Shown here: in pieces, positions 42,239 to 55,300 of the stretch
Position numbering within the stretch: the stretch's first letter is position 1
Layout: each line of letters opens with the position of its first letter
Source of the DNA: Bolinopsis microptera
Lineage: Eukaryota > Ctenophora > Tentaculata > Lobata > Bolinopsidae
Assembly (NCBI RefSeq): GCF_026151205.1
Contig: NC_087078.1
Location: 9,998,675-10,062,674, forward strand
Reading direction: 5' to 3'
DNA: 64,000 nt
The notes under the pieces: generated by a model
What the model was told of the DNA's origin: nothing
Databases searched by the model: none
The model's input: only the letters and a program-made list of their open reading frames with translations
Program-made: the position numbers and the translations under genes

Positions 42239-43049
42239 CAGGAGGTGACCGGGATTGGCAATTTTGAGTTATCCCGGTCCCGGTCAACCGGGTCAAGTCA
42301 CATTTTTCATCCCGGTCGCGGTCAAATGCTGATTTATGATCCCGGTCAATTCAGGATTCTTGGTCCCGGTCCCGGTCAATCACTCAAATTTGCCGGGATT
42401 TTGACCGGGATAATTTCATTCACTGTGATTTTAAGTTTTTACTTTCATTCATTGTGAATTTCATCTTAAAACAACCTCTGAGCCAAATAAAACAATGTTT
42501 AAAATTGCTAAACAAGTTTAGGTAACTAATATCGTTACATAACTCATAAGTGCAAACTAACAAACTAACAAGTTTTCAACTCGGGCTACGCCCAATTGTC
42601 AATTGGAGAATGAAACTGTTGAATAATGAGGGATCATTGACTGAGGAATGAGGGTGAACTTGAGTAATCAGTACATGAACATTATTGGTGTAGTACATTA
42701 GGCCCATGCCCCATATTGACGGGTTTTTTCTATTTTTTTCTAATTTAATATTCTAGTTATTACTTATTCAAATTGTTCAATTATAATGTAAATGAAAGTT
42801 GCAGCTTTCAATATGAGAATACCAGTTTTGGTCCCGGTCATCCCGGTAAAATCCCGGTCATCCCGAAAAAATTGTATTGTTGGTCCCGGTCCTGGTCCCG
42901 GTCCCGGTAAGATAGAAATCCCAGAAATTATTGGTCCCGGTCCCGGTCACGGTAAATTGATAATCTCAGTCCCGGTCCCGGTCAAGTCACATTTTTTATC
43001 CCGGTCCCGGTCCCGGTCAAGCCTAAAATCATGTCCCGGTCACCTCCTG
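42239..43049. mobile_element. Non-autonomous hAT element packed with GGTCCC motifs
   Basis: Ends CAGGAGGTGACCGGG and CCCGGTCACCTCCTG are exact inverted repeats, flanked by an exact 8-bp duplication ATCTGAAG (42,231-42,238 and 43,050-43,057): a textbook hAT signature. Both subterminal zones are crowded with CCCGGTC/GGTCCCGG motifs, likely transposase-binding sites. No transposase ORF; the ORF rich in GPGPG is the motif in translation. Confidence 0.93.
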
Positions 43050-43057
43050 ATCTGAAG

Positions 43058-44925
43058 TTTGATGACTAGAAAACAGTGAATACAATTAATGTTTATTAAT
43101 ATTATTATCGAACTTCATATTATATTGTTTATCCTAAGTAAAGATCTGATAACTCTACAACAGGGAGCGGTTAAACTATAAATGGAAACAATTTAAATAC
43201 TGAAACATAAACTAGTGTTAACATATCTATAATACGTTAACTTAAAACTTAATTACATCGACTTGCAAGATTTAAAAAATTTTCCCTATAAAATACAGAG
43301 GCAATATCAAATATGGCACAGTTCAGTCAAATGAAAAAATCTGTTTGTTGATGGCACTGAAGAATATTTTGAAAAAAGCTACGATGAAAGTTGAAGGAAC
43401 AGTTAAAGGAACACTATACCAATTTCAGAATGTAAATTTTCGTGTTTAAATATCATACTTTATAAGGTATAAAGTTTCGTATTATTAATCAAAAGTTGGT
43501 GTAATATCACACGTAACACGTTTTAGATATTAAACAGAAGAAAGTTTTTTGTCCTAGATCAAGAGCTGCTCATTTCTCACAAGCAGTGTGGTCGGGGTTC
43601 TGTTCTTCGATTCTTGCTGCCTTTGTCTTTCGCACGCAAGTAGGAGTACCCTGAGGATTAGAGGCAATAATAATAATAACGCTTTATTTGTATACCGCTT
43701 AGGCCGTATAATCAACCATGAATTATTAAAATTTTATAGTTCTACAATTGGAACCTGCGACTTGTTTTGCAGTGAATCACAATCCAGACGAAATGTGTAA
43801 TTTTAAAAAGTATAGGTACACACCTGTCCGTAGTTTCTCGTACATCACGCGTGACGTCCGGCTAGAAGGAGTTTCTCCCAGGTCTGCTGTCTAGGAAGAG
43901 AGAATGGGAGATGAGAGCTGTTTGAGCTTTATGACTTCACTTAACAGCCAGAGGTGCCATAAGCTAACTCGTCGTAAATTGCGAGCTCTGGCAGGTATCC
44001 TCGGGTGATTGTCAGATGAGATGGTGGTCAAAAGAAACTGCTGGGAGCCTGACAGAAAACCGTATTGCAAGCCCCGAAACGGTGTCAGGTTTGTGACTGA
44101 AGATTCTGATCAAGCTCAGGGTTGAGTCTACACAGTGTCGCCACTTGCCGATGCCAGTTGATGCGACAGGACACTGATTTAAGTGGGAAGTTGTGTCTAA
44201 GAAACAGCGTGTGGTTCGGGTGCCGGTTGAACGCATGTAATAGGGAGGGTATATCCGTATTTCGCTGCTAGGAGGTGGTCCGCAGATTGCGTGAAGATGC
44301 CTACTTTTAAACCTATCAATAGGTTCAATAGGTAGGTGCTAGTGATGCAGTCCTTGACCCGGAAGCTAAGGCTTCCCCGTTTCTCGCTCATTTGTGCTCC
44401 GATGTTCTTGTGACCTCTGCAGGGGTCAAGTGCAGGATGAGGGACATGGCCGACCAGGAGAAGGTTGTTTTAGAGAGGTATTTTTATACAGTTTAACTGT
44501 ATCATTACCCTTGGAAATCTCTCGACCCAAACGATGCCAAATTCTGCCTCCGAGCACAAGTACTTTGTAGGGGGTCAGCGAGTCATTTCATGTCTATTGT
44601 TCAATGTCGTTGAGTACAGGGGAAGTTAGCTGCTGTCTACTGCCGTTATTCTCCAATTCTTAGAGTTCGTCTTTCGCACGTGAGTAAGTTTCCTGGGGAA
44701 AATAAATAGTCAACCAAAAATTATTAATAATAAACATAGATGGACTTCCCACAATTATAACCAGTAAATCTGACACCTGCTAGCTGGCGTAAATTTAAAA
44801 TTTAACACGCAGTGCGCGCGCCGCGCGCTAAAAATATCTCAAATTTGAAAACTGATGTGGTTTTTACCGAAAATCGAATTCGCGCAAGCCGCCATCAGAA
44901 GATGCAGTAGATGAATTCATAAATT
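43058..44925. other. Unassigned sequence
   Basis: Two similar short blocks (GTCTTTCGCACG near 43,627 and 44,671) bracket ~1 kb of higher-complexity sequence. Overlapping minus-strand ORFs at 44,012-44,391 look protein-like but I recognise no domain. Possibly a decayed mobile element. Confidence 0.3.
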
Positions 44926-47900
44926 TGGAACATGGGCACATCACAGTATTGGCCGTATTTGAGTGCTGGGAAGGCTCAGTTCGGATTTCTAAGATGGATA
45001 TAGCCGTAAGCTAGGCCTAGGAACCATAAAAAGTCGTATAAAACTACCCATGGAATGACCAGAAATGAACGAAAATGAACATTCTTCTCAAAGTGCTCAG
45101 AATGGTTTAAAATGGGTCGGAAAGTGTTTATATTAGTCCTAGGACCACTCAAACCAGTTTGAGAATCATTACATGTCTAGAACCGATGTTACCAATGTTC
45201 CAAAATGTCCCAATTTTGGCACAATAATCCTCCTGAGAATCCAGATTTTTGGAACATGGGCACATCGAAGTATTGGCTGTATTTAAGTGCTGGGAAGCCT
45301 CAATTCGGTTTTCTAAGATGGATGTAGGTAAAAACTAGGCCTAAGAGCCATCAAAACTCAAATAACATTACCCAGGTTCATGGAATGTATGGAAAATGAA
45401 CAAAAATGAAAATAGTAGTTGAGATGGTGGAAACATTTGATACAATTTTGGAAACATGCTTTTACAGCCGTATTTATGCTTGTACTGACTTGGACATGTT
45501 CATAAAAAGGTGGCACTAGAGATTGATTTTTCACTGCCAAAATTGTGTGAAGCATTTTAAAATACTTGTATCTCAAGGAGTATGCTATGAAAGTTAACCA
45601 AATTTTAATGTGGTCCAAAAAGATTCAAATGTCACATAATAAAGTCATTCATCTCTTTATATCTGTTAATTGTGCAGATATGAGCCAGAAATCACAAAAT
45701 ATTCATTTCTTGCACCTCTAATCATGAATTTACATTCTGTGAGTGTGTCCTGCTTCTCAATGTGATTATTGAACCTTTTTGAGATAGCTGAGTGTTAAAA
45801 GTGCAAAGAATCACCGGTTAAATGTGGAGTTACGATGCAATTATCACATACAGGGTTAATTCTGACTAAGTATTTTAGAATGATGAATGTGATATGAATA
45901 TCAACGGAATGATTGTAACAATGAACTCTATCAATGTCAATTATATCATGCTAACTAATATTTAGAGAATTTAGATGGTTAAAAGTGCCATAATGAGTCA
46001 AAAATCACATAAATGAGCATGTATTGAAATTATGCTGTATCAGGGGAATGTACACTGTCCATTTGAACACTGTCCATTAGTACTCCGATGAAGAAGCGAT
46101 GAATGTCGATTTGCCGTGATTCTAGCTTTGTGTGTTATTGTGTGATTTCAATGCACGGCAATGAAGGGACTCAGGTACCACGATCTGGCAGACAAACATG
46201 TCTGAACAGACATAGCGAGTCAGATCTGGTTCAGGAAATTTTATCGTTTAAGAGATATTCATATTTCATATGAATCAATACTCAGGTTTCTAATTTTGGA
46301 CTCGCCCGGGGTTTGATTATGATACTTTGAGGAATGACATTTGATTTATAAGTTGATTTCAAATCCCCTATGGGTACCAGAAATACTGGTTTCACAACAA
46401 CAACATCACTTTTTGGCTCTATATCAGGTTGGTATTCATAGTAAATCTGCAGTAATTTGTTGTGACACTGCACTTGTTTATGGTCATGGAGAAGTTCGTT
46501 ATTAGAGTAATAGTGGAATCAATAATCACAAAACACTGATTTTAAACTGATTAAACTAGGCAAGTACTTTTACTACTCAAGCCATGATAATTTTGTCTCC
46601 ATACTGTGACAAATGAATCAATCAGTTACGTATAATACTTAATTGAATTTTTGAAATGTGATTATCGATTCATTACCTTTCTTTTCAAAATGTCATTACA
46701 ACTTGAACATTACATATGATTCAATTGTCATACTTTAAAGAAAATTACATAGTTGGTAGCCAGATTTGTGTGATTTTTGAATCATTTAACCACCCAGATC
46801 AAAAATTATCGCTCAAAGGCCTTCAATATGGTATAAGCTTAGACATGGATTCAAAAATCACATAATAAGAACCATAGAATGGATATATGTTGTCATATTG
46901 TGCACTTAATTTAAGGCTTACTATAGTGAGACTTAATAGCGCACCAATAACGAAAATGTGATTTTTGAATCATATTAACTGGTTTTAATACTATTTAATA
47001 CTATTTTGTACCCTAACAAATGATAGAAAGCCAATAAAAACGTAAGATGATTCAATAATCACTGCTCAAAATAGGCTCATTTCCAATGTTTAAGTTGTGA
47101 TTTTTGAATCATTTTGGCACCAATAACAATTTCAGATAAGACATTTTATTCCTTACATGCATTATAGTCACCATATCAATTTTGGCGTCTTTGTGAATAG
47201 TACTTTTCAGATTATCTAGTGTTGATTCATCTTGCATTTCTAATTGTGTGATTTTTGAATCATTGGCACACAAATAACGATAACTCCTGTGATATAAGCA
47301 CTACAGACTCCGTGATTTCAGGATCATGAAATTTAATCGAATTTCTAAAGGTATAGATAGATATATCAACCAACAAAGAGCAATGACCATTTTTAAAACT
47401 CATTTAAAAAAATCAATCTCTAGTGCCACCTTTTTTTGAACGTGTCCACTTGGAATCTATCTGGTATGGTAGAAGGACACATGTACTAACATTTCCAGCC
47501 ACTTAGACTTGCAAAATACTCCCCTGGTTCATGGAATGAATGAAATGAACACAAAATGAACATTTTCCTAGAATCCCCTGAATTGGGCTAAAACCAATTG
47601 GAATCGGTCGGTATTGATACCAGGAGTGTCCCTGAGAAGTTTGGTGTGCCTAGCATGTTCAAAAAGGGCTCTGGGGCAATGTTTCTATTTTGGTTTCAGA
47701 GTAGTTGAGATGGTGGAAACAATTGACACAAATTTAGAAACATGCTTTTTAGCGGTAATTATGCCTGGACTGGCATGGAATCGATATGGTATGGTAGAGG
47801 GGCATATTGTTTACTAACATGTTCAGCAACTCAGAAGTTTTTTTCTTTGAAATTTAATACTCCACCGAAGGGATAGGGTGCGTCAAGAATCATCCAGTTT

Positions 47901-48400
47901 CACATCGAAAGCACTATTTTCACACATCAAATTGTGACATTTTTTGTTCAACTTTAAAAAAACCTTTTTAGTGCAAAATGATCCCCTGGTTCATGAAATG
48001 AACAAAAATGAACTTTACCCTAAAATCGCCTAAACTGAGTTGAAGGCGATCAGAATCGATTGGTATCGATACCAGGAGTGTCCTTGAAAAGTTTGGTGGC
48101 CCTAGCAGAAAAGGCTTTGTGGGCAATGTTCCATTTTGGTTTCAGAGAAGTTGGGATTCTGGAACAGAATTGAGACAAATTTGGAACAGGCTTTTTGGGC
48201 AGTAATTATGCCTTGGCTGACTTAAAATCGATCTGGTATGGTGGAGGGGTATATTAACTACATTTTTGGGTGTTTTCAAATTAAAGATTTCAAAGCCAGA
48301 TTTTCGGCTTAGGTTGGCTGGGACATGCCCAAATTGTATATGCTTTGATCGTGATCGGGTTTTCAAAAATAAACGATTTACCTTTCGCATATGATGGACT
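44926..48400. repeat. Diverged ~450-bp tandem repeat domain, interrupted by a transposon
   Basis: Blocks such as TTTGGAACATGGGCACATC (44,935 and 45,248), GTTGAGATGGTGGAAAC (45,418 and 47,705) and GATACCAGGAGTGTCC (47,617 and 48,067) recur in register. The 45,492-47,447 element splits one unit. Confidence 0.75.
45492..47447. mobile_element. 1.96 kb TIR element with 4-bp target duplication
   Basis: It starts GGACATGTTCATAAAAAGG. The right end is the matching complement CCTTTTTTTGAACGTGTCC after CAATCTCTAGTGCCA. TIRs are ~41 bp. ACTT flanks both sides (45,488-45,491 and 47,448-47,451). Comparison with neighbouring tandem units confirms the empty site ACTTGGAAT. The interior has no transposase ORF but many copies of TGTGATTTTTGAATCAT in both orientations. 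A 4-bp duplication fits Sola- or Chapaev-type elements; this is a guess. Confidence 0.85.
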
Positions 48401-48675
48401 TTTTCCCGAAGAAGGTGGGTATTTTATCCTTGTAGTTTTCCAGAGAAGGACGTAGTCTTTTCCACATCTCTGTCATCAGTGAAGTCCTCTCGATTAAACG
48501 GTACCTTTTTAGCACTCCTGAGATATTGTACTTCTTCAACACCATATGGATTTTCCCGTTACCTTTTGTTCTAAATTAATTAAGAATATAAGGTAAATTA
48601 TACCCATACACTTGTCAAATATGTGTCAATTGTGCGTTTGCAGCTAAACCATGACAAAATCAGGTCATTAAAGTC

Positions 48676-50710
48676 TATGTCATTATATAGTGTTTTCATT
48701 TATAGTGTGATTAACCGAGTATCGTTGCGAAAGTCACGCAACACTCCCCACTCGTGCGTGCGGGCCTACAACTCGACAATGAAGGAAGTACGTCGGTACT
48801 CGTATACGTTGTAACCTCTCTTGTCGCAAAAAGGGTTACAACTGTATAAAGGAGTACTATGCACAGTGTAGTCAGCAAGTGATGACACAATACCATTGAA
48901 TGACGATGTCAATACCTTCCGAGCTTGGATAGCTGTTACCACCGTAGCGCTGGATCTCAACTAGCAATAAGTTTAAGTGAACTAGACCCTACGTTCTTAC
49001 TCACAATTTAATCATGATCTTGGTTAGTTGACATGTATTTATTTAATATAAATGCTCTTACGAACATTTTACGCTGATAAATAGGACTCCGTACAGGTTT
49101 TATACGATATTTGACCGAGAATCGATAAAAGAGTTTGAAATTATTGTATAAGGAAAGTGAGTTTCCTTGTCATATTTGATGACCGCCCCACAAGTGGCTC
49201 ACCCTGTAGCAAAACGCTACATTTCTAAACTAGTGAACACGTGTTGGGTCCCACGTTACACAAGTTACCGTACGAAAATCGATTACTTTAGCCTCAAACA
49301 TTTAGAATTACTATTTCAATGTCAACCCTCGAATACGCTTCAACGATTTCTATTTGCTATGACATTGTCATGCAAGCAAACTATGTAGTAGTAGTTTGCG
49401 CTTGGCCCTAGCGTCGAAGCGGCGATCCAACGAAAAACATGTTGGAACTTTGCAATTTAATTTCGTTGCATCAGCTTTTGCATGAAGATAGCCGCACATG
49501 AAATTAAAATAAAACAAATCCCTTAATTTTCTCCGGGTAAAAAGGTAGTCAAAATGATCCTTTTTTGCTTAAATTTGGAATTATTTTCTGCAGTTGTAGT
49601 AAATCAATCCAAAAATAGTTGTATCGTGTTTGCCAAAATTTTTCGTTTCGAGAAGTACCCACTTGATATATTTTATTGAAGTTTGAATATTGTCACTCCT
49701 TGACGGAATGTTACTCGTCTAAATTTCTTCGAAGTAGCGCGCGCCGCTTTCTTCTCGAAATGTTGGCCCGACGGCACGAGCTACGAAGTAGCGCGCGCCG
49801 GGCCAGATCATTAACAATGGTCAATGTCACTCCGCAAGGGTTTTTGCCAAATTTTCGTCGCGCAAAAGCATTTAGTTGTACTTGTTATCAATGGGCACCT
49901 GCGCGTTCATCATAAATTTCAAACAGCTATATAACTCGATATTACGTCTCTTCTAGCTCAATATATTTTCACAACAAATAGAAAACAATGTGATATTATT
50001 GCTGACAAGATATGAATATAATTAGGTAGTGCGCCATCGACAGTGAGCCGCGCGTGCCGACTGTATGATGGTTTTTTAGCGCTAATTTTGACCAGCACAA
50101 TTTTCTTCAAACAAATAGATATTGAGTATCCTTCCCGACCTCTAATTGCAACAAAAATTGGTAAGCTTACTCATAGACTTACAAGGAAAGTGTCCGCAAA
50201 ATTTAAAGCATATCCAACCATCAGACATTATGTTACAGCTAAAAGCAGCGTATTTTGCCCCATTTTGATCACTATATCAACTCCGATATCCACCAAATTT
50301 TTCGGACAGTTGTAAAAGCCCTATTGGAAGGTCGTCGCCAATTTCCAGAATGATCTCATTTAAGGAACTGGAGATAAATCCGAATAATACGACAAAATTG
50401 GTCAAATTTGGACGAATTTGGTCAAATTACGCGACTTTTACAACTACTTTTGCTCCAAAAGCCGCGCACCATCAAATATGGCACCTAGGTGAAACTCACT
50501 GATCTTTCCAAAAAGGTATGACAAATTTGGTATTGTGCAAATTCTCACAGTCTCTAGAAAACAGTGGTACAAAAATTTTAAAATCCGAGCAAGTTTATTT
50601 TTTCGTGCACCCCCTAATATAATTACTTCATTGGCCTAAGAGTTATAGACTGTCAAAGTTTAAATCGCGCATTGGTATAGGCATAGCACGTGACTAATTT
50701 GTCATACGTT
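48676..50710. repeat. ~2 kb dispersed repeat, copy B
   Basis: It begins with a remnant of the CATTATATAGTG TIR element and continues collinear with 39,352-41,440. From about 49,490 rightwards the two copies are almost identical. From 48,700 to 49,440 copy B differs by many single-base and short deletions. Confidence 0.85.
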
Positions 50711-50768
50711 GTATGACCCGCCGCGCACGAAGTGCGCGGCTCCCCCTGTATCGTCAAGACGATAAACC

Positions 50769-50848
50769 TTACCTGAGGACCCCAGGCTATTATGTTCATT
50801 AACATAATAAAGATTTGGCGGAATGACAGGCTGAGCGCGGCCCAGTAA
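50769..50848. mobile_element. 80-bp micro-MITE with 8-bp TSD
   Basis: Ends TTACCTGAGG and GGCCCAGTAA, flanked by exact GATAAACC duplications (50,761-50,768 and 50,849-50,856). The same element is at 57,494. The interior shares GGCGGAATGACAGG. Confidence 0.8.
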
Positions 50849-50869
50849 GATAAACCTATTGACCATTGT

Positions 50870-51000
50870 TAATGGTCTGGCCCGGCGCGCGCTACTTCGT
50901 AGCAGTTGCGAGAAGAAAGCACTTCTCGAGAAGAAAGCACTTCTCGAGAAAAAAGCGGCGCGAGCTACTTCGAAGAAATTTAGACGAGTAACATCCGTCA
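50870..51000. repeat. Inverted partial copy of the ~2 kb repeat
   Basis: TTAATGGTCTGGCCCGGCGC to TTTAGACGAGTAACATCCGT is the reverse complement of the region around 49,700-49,820 and 40,440-40,560, with a triplicated GAGAAGAAAGCACTTCTC-type block. Confidence 0.75.
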
Positions 51001-51119
51001 ATAAACCTAGTGAAACGACCTAATGAAACGACCGTGGGTGTCACAACGTGATACAATGACTAATAAAGTCATATTTATATTTCTTAACATATTCTTTGAC
51101 ACACGCTGCAACCCCTTTT

Positions 51120-51190
51120 GTCAAAAGTTTTGATCGCGCGCGGCCGGCCAGCCGGCCGGCGTGCACGCTTCGCGTGCACGAGAGGTATAC
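51120..51190. repeat. GC-rich palindrome cluster
   Basis: CGGCCGGCCAGCCGGCCGGCG followed by CGTGCACGCTTCGCGTGCACG: two adjacent hairpins in AT-rich surroundings. Confidence 0.7.
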
Positions 51191-51821
51191 AACGTGTAGC
51201 AACATATTCTTGATCCTTACACATCATACTATTGTGTCCAATTAATGGTTAGGTCTCCAAACTCATAGCAGAAAAAACATCTTTTTGCCCGTAATTAGCC
51301 TTTACTATTAGTATTAATCTCAAAATTGGAACTTCTAGGTTTATAACCTACCAGGACGCGCGCCGAGTTGAAACAAATATTTTACGAGTATCACCCGTTA
51401 AGATTGGAGCATGATATCTTGCCAATTAAAAACCAGACGTATCCTATTCTATAAGACATCCATCAGAAATTTCATATGGTTCCTTGTGCGAAAATATTTA
51501 TTTTGAATTGTGATTATCACATACAATTAGTAAACATTTGTTAAGATTGGTGATCAATTACTGTGTAGAATCCGGCCAAACTCTGGCTTACGTAATATAT
51601 GAACGTCGGACTTACAAACAAAAATATAATGTTTCTCTTGAGGACTGAGGTACCCCTTTTATAATTCTGATTCCTCTAATAACTTAATAATATAACTTAA
51701 TAGTTATATGAAAGTAAAGTTACTTTAGAAATTAAAATATGGAATTTAGCTAAAGTAAAGTAAAGTAAAATTTATGAATTTGTCAAAGCATTGCGCTATC
51801 ACAGTAACCATCTAACGTATT

Positions 51822-51905
51822 AGGGGTCGTTCACATATAAAGTTATCAATATTTTAGCAGTTTTTACCCCCCCTCGGCTGATTACGTAATATGTGAACGA
51901 CCCCT
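51822..51905. mobile_element. 84-bp MITE
   Basis: AGGGGTCGTTCACATAT at the left is the exact reverse complement of ATATGTGAACGACCCCT at the right. The right half recurs at 63,655-63,740. Confidence 0.8.
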
Positions 51906-52322
51906 TATCAGGATAAGGAAATGTTCTACGTTTCAATGTAACAACATCGTATTCATGATATCAAATTATATGTAATATAGTTGAAAGTATTAAAACAGTT
52001 GTTACCATGGTTACTAATTTTTAAAACTCAAGTGAGGACGATCGTGGGGAGTCTGATCTAGTTAGTTAGTAACACAGTTTGTATTATCATTATCAGAAAT
52101 GACGAAAACATATGTCACCCCACTGTACATGAATTAAGTATATTCCCAAAAAAAACAGCAAAGAAAAATATCTACGAAACTTTTTTTCAACGCAGCTGAA
52201 CGATTTAGTATAACAAATCAATATCTTACGGACTTTTTGATTGGTCTAATAAACTTGCATCATTATGTAAGTTTGAGGAAAGTAAACTCATTTAGTAAAG
52301 TTCATTTCAGTTCTACTTCAGT

Positions 52323-55300
52323 TTATGTGGTTAATATAAAGTCGCCTTTCTTTTGAATAGTGTTCATGTTACTCATTTCAATTTCAACGACGATCCCCTT
52401 CGGTTTGGTAGATAGTTGATTAGGCAATATCCTCGGGTCCTTTCTATTTCTGGTGAAAATCCATGCCACATTTCTGCAGGATCTTCTCCACAGGCCACTG
52501 AAAAACTCACTGTATAACACAGGGTTAATTACAGAGTTGATGGGTAGAAATACTATTGATATGATAGGATAGTGGGGGGTTGCGTCAATAATAGCACCAG
52601 AATGCAGACAGCAAACTATGGTTACTGGCAACCAGCACAGCAGATTCGTGGAAATAATGACGGATATTTTCTGCTGCAACCGTCTGTTCCGTTTCCTTAC
52701 CTCTTGGCCTGTATGGGATGTATCCTGGGTAAGGACCCTGGAAGAAGCTTTAGTGATCGTGTTTATCAGAATATAACACACAGAGATTATAACAAAGCAG
52801 ATTATGTTCATTGTTAAGATAGTCCACGTGTAGATACGCTGAGGGTCATCCTCTTTAACTAGGAATTTAAAGAGGCAGACTCCTTCATTTCCGTAGAATT
52901 CAAGCTTCCTCCGGCCGAGTGTATCACCTCCGTAATCATTAGAAAACATTCCGTTCACAAGGTCATTTATAGCTGCCCACTTGAGAGAATCCCCCTTTAT
53001 ATTCCCGTAGTACCCTTGTAACACACTCAGATGGATTTCTTTTCTAGGAGCTCCAATAAACAATCTCGCTGAAGGGTCATAGGTCATACCATTGACAAAG
53101 AAGTCTTCAAACTGTTCTAGCAGCGGCGCTACAGCTATGATGACTGACATCAGAACGATGATAGATACAAGGAGGAAGATTCTGAGGATGGCTCGCTTGT
53201 TCACTCTACAACTAATCATAGACCCATTCTTTATCTCCGCCAATCTAGCTAGACCGAGATTTGTCATGGTAACCAGAGAGATCTGGTAACCAACAGTGCT
53301 GATAACACCGATCAATGAACAATGAGCACTAGTGAGCCATTCCAGTCTCTTGATACAGTAGGTACTCCCGTACACTATCGTGTCCATTACCGCTATATTC
53401 ATCAGGTAAACTCCTGTTAGCAGATCTCCTATATTTATGAGAAGTATCAGCATTTTGTTGTTTAGAGCTGCTTTTGACATTTTATCATTGAAATCAGTTG
53501 AAGTTTTGAATATTGTAGTGAGGTTGAGAACTATGGCCAGGAGAGCTAGAACCCAACATAGGACCTTGAGAAACATGTTCTGTAGGATATCCTTCCCGCA
53601 GTCAGAGTTACATTCATCAGAGAAGTCCTGACAATCTGTGTTTCCATCACACTTCTCAGTAATGGGGATGAGCTGTTCTTTAGAGTTACACTGAAACACG
53701 TTTGTGCAGTTTTCTTCATCAGAACCGTCCCCACAATCATTCACCACATTGCAGACTTGGTTATAGTTTAAGCAAATGTTATTCTCACAGCGGAAGTAAT
53801 CGTTTTTGTAATGATTACCTGATTTAGTGACGAAAGAAATGAATGAATTGTCAGCCACGGTGTATACCCTGTTAAGATATTGCTGAGGACAAGAATTGTA
53901 TTGGATCTTGTTTTTCAAGGGGCAAATAGAGTCTTCACAATACCCTGCACAACTCAGTGTCACGTAGATTTCTCCAAAGGTATGATCGCAGTTGATGATT
54001 TTTTTAGGACGGAAAATTGTTAAAACTGATTTGACTCCGAAGACCTCCATGCCTGATAGATTGACTTCACTGACAACGCATTGCCCTGCAATCTCCTGCA
54101 GGCCCTCAAGACCAGGCAAGCAATACAAGAAAACCTTCTCAATTCCCGATGCTTTATTAACAGTTAATGCGTTGTTAAATGTGGATGTGATAATATGTGA
54201 GCTCTTACAGATCCCTTCCTCGTTCCCACAGGTATCAATACCATCACAGAGATCTTTAAACTCTACGAAGGCTGTCTGGTCGTTCCTGCAAAGGAGGACC
54301 TCCTCACAGGGTTGATTAACTGACACTACATTGCGTTTAGTCCGACCAATACCACAAGTTTGCCACCCATCCTCCTCATCAATCCCGTCTAAACAGTCCT
54401 CCACCCCGTCCCCCACCCACTCAAGAGGTATTTCCAGTGCCTGCTCGTGCTTGTAGGCTCGGTGACACACCTTCTTTGTCATGGTTCGGCAGATGGCTAA
54501 TGTCTCATCAGTTCCATCAAGACAATCCTCAATTTTATCACACATCCTGTGTTTATGTATCTGACAAGTTGCAGATAATGTTTCACAGATTTGGTCTATG
54601 CCACTGTCACATAACGAGGGGACCCTCAGTTGGCCATGGCATACAAAATATTCGGATATGGTTGAGATATACCCGCCCACTTCACACGTCACTTTTGACC
54701 GGTTGGGATCTGTGCAGTTTGTCTGGTCCAGGAAGTTATTACACACTGGGATCATGTATGGATCAGCGTAAATGTCAATTCCCCAGAGGGCAGTACATCT
54801 CGTCCTGTTCAGAATGGACACCACCCAACTGGAACCAGTTTGTTCTTTAAATGAACCGGTAAACTTGTGGCATTTTTCGTGGCTTGCCAAGGACTCAAGA
54901 TCTGGACACTTTATTTCTACCTCATTTGTTAAGCACAGGTGAGAGTCCTGCCCGTTGCAGACATATTCGTACACATCACTTGGTTTAACGTAATTAAAGT
55001 TGTGACGGTGACCAACACAGTACACACCGTACAGGTAACCGCCACAGAAAGCCTCGTCTTCACATCTGTAGTGGGCATCACACTTACCATTGCATACAGT
55101 AGACTGGTACACTACCTGGCCACTCCTCAGCTGCACTGTGGTTCTTGCTTCATTCGCACCAGCACAGAACTCCTCTGGTAGATCTAGATTATAACAGCCT
55201 AGTCTAGATTTCGATTGGTCATGTTTCGATATTGACTGGTATTGCTTACATGGTTGATCAAAACAAATCCTGTCAGATGAGATCGCGCAGACGGGGAGAT

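Noticed and set aside
42245..43055. GPGPG-rich proteins in the hAT element
   Set aside because: They are translations of the CCCGGTC subterminal repeats.
50769..50848. Introner (intron-generating element)
   Set aside because: The size and 8-bp duplication fit, but the GATAAACC duplication supplies no GT donor, and neither copy lies in a coding sequence.
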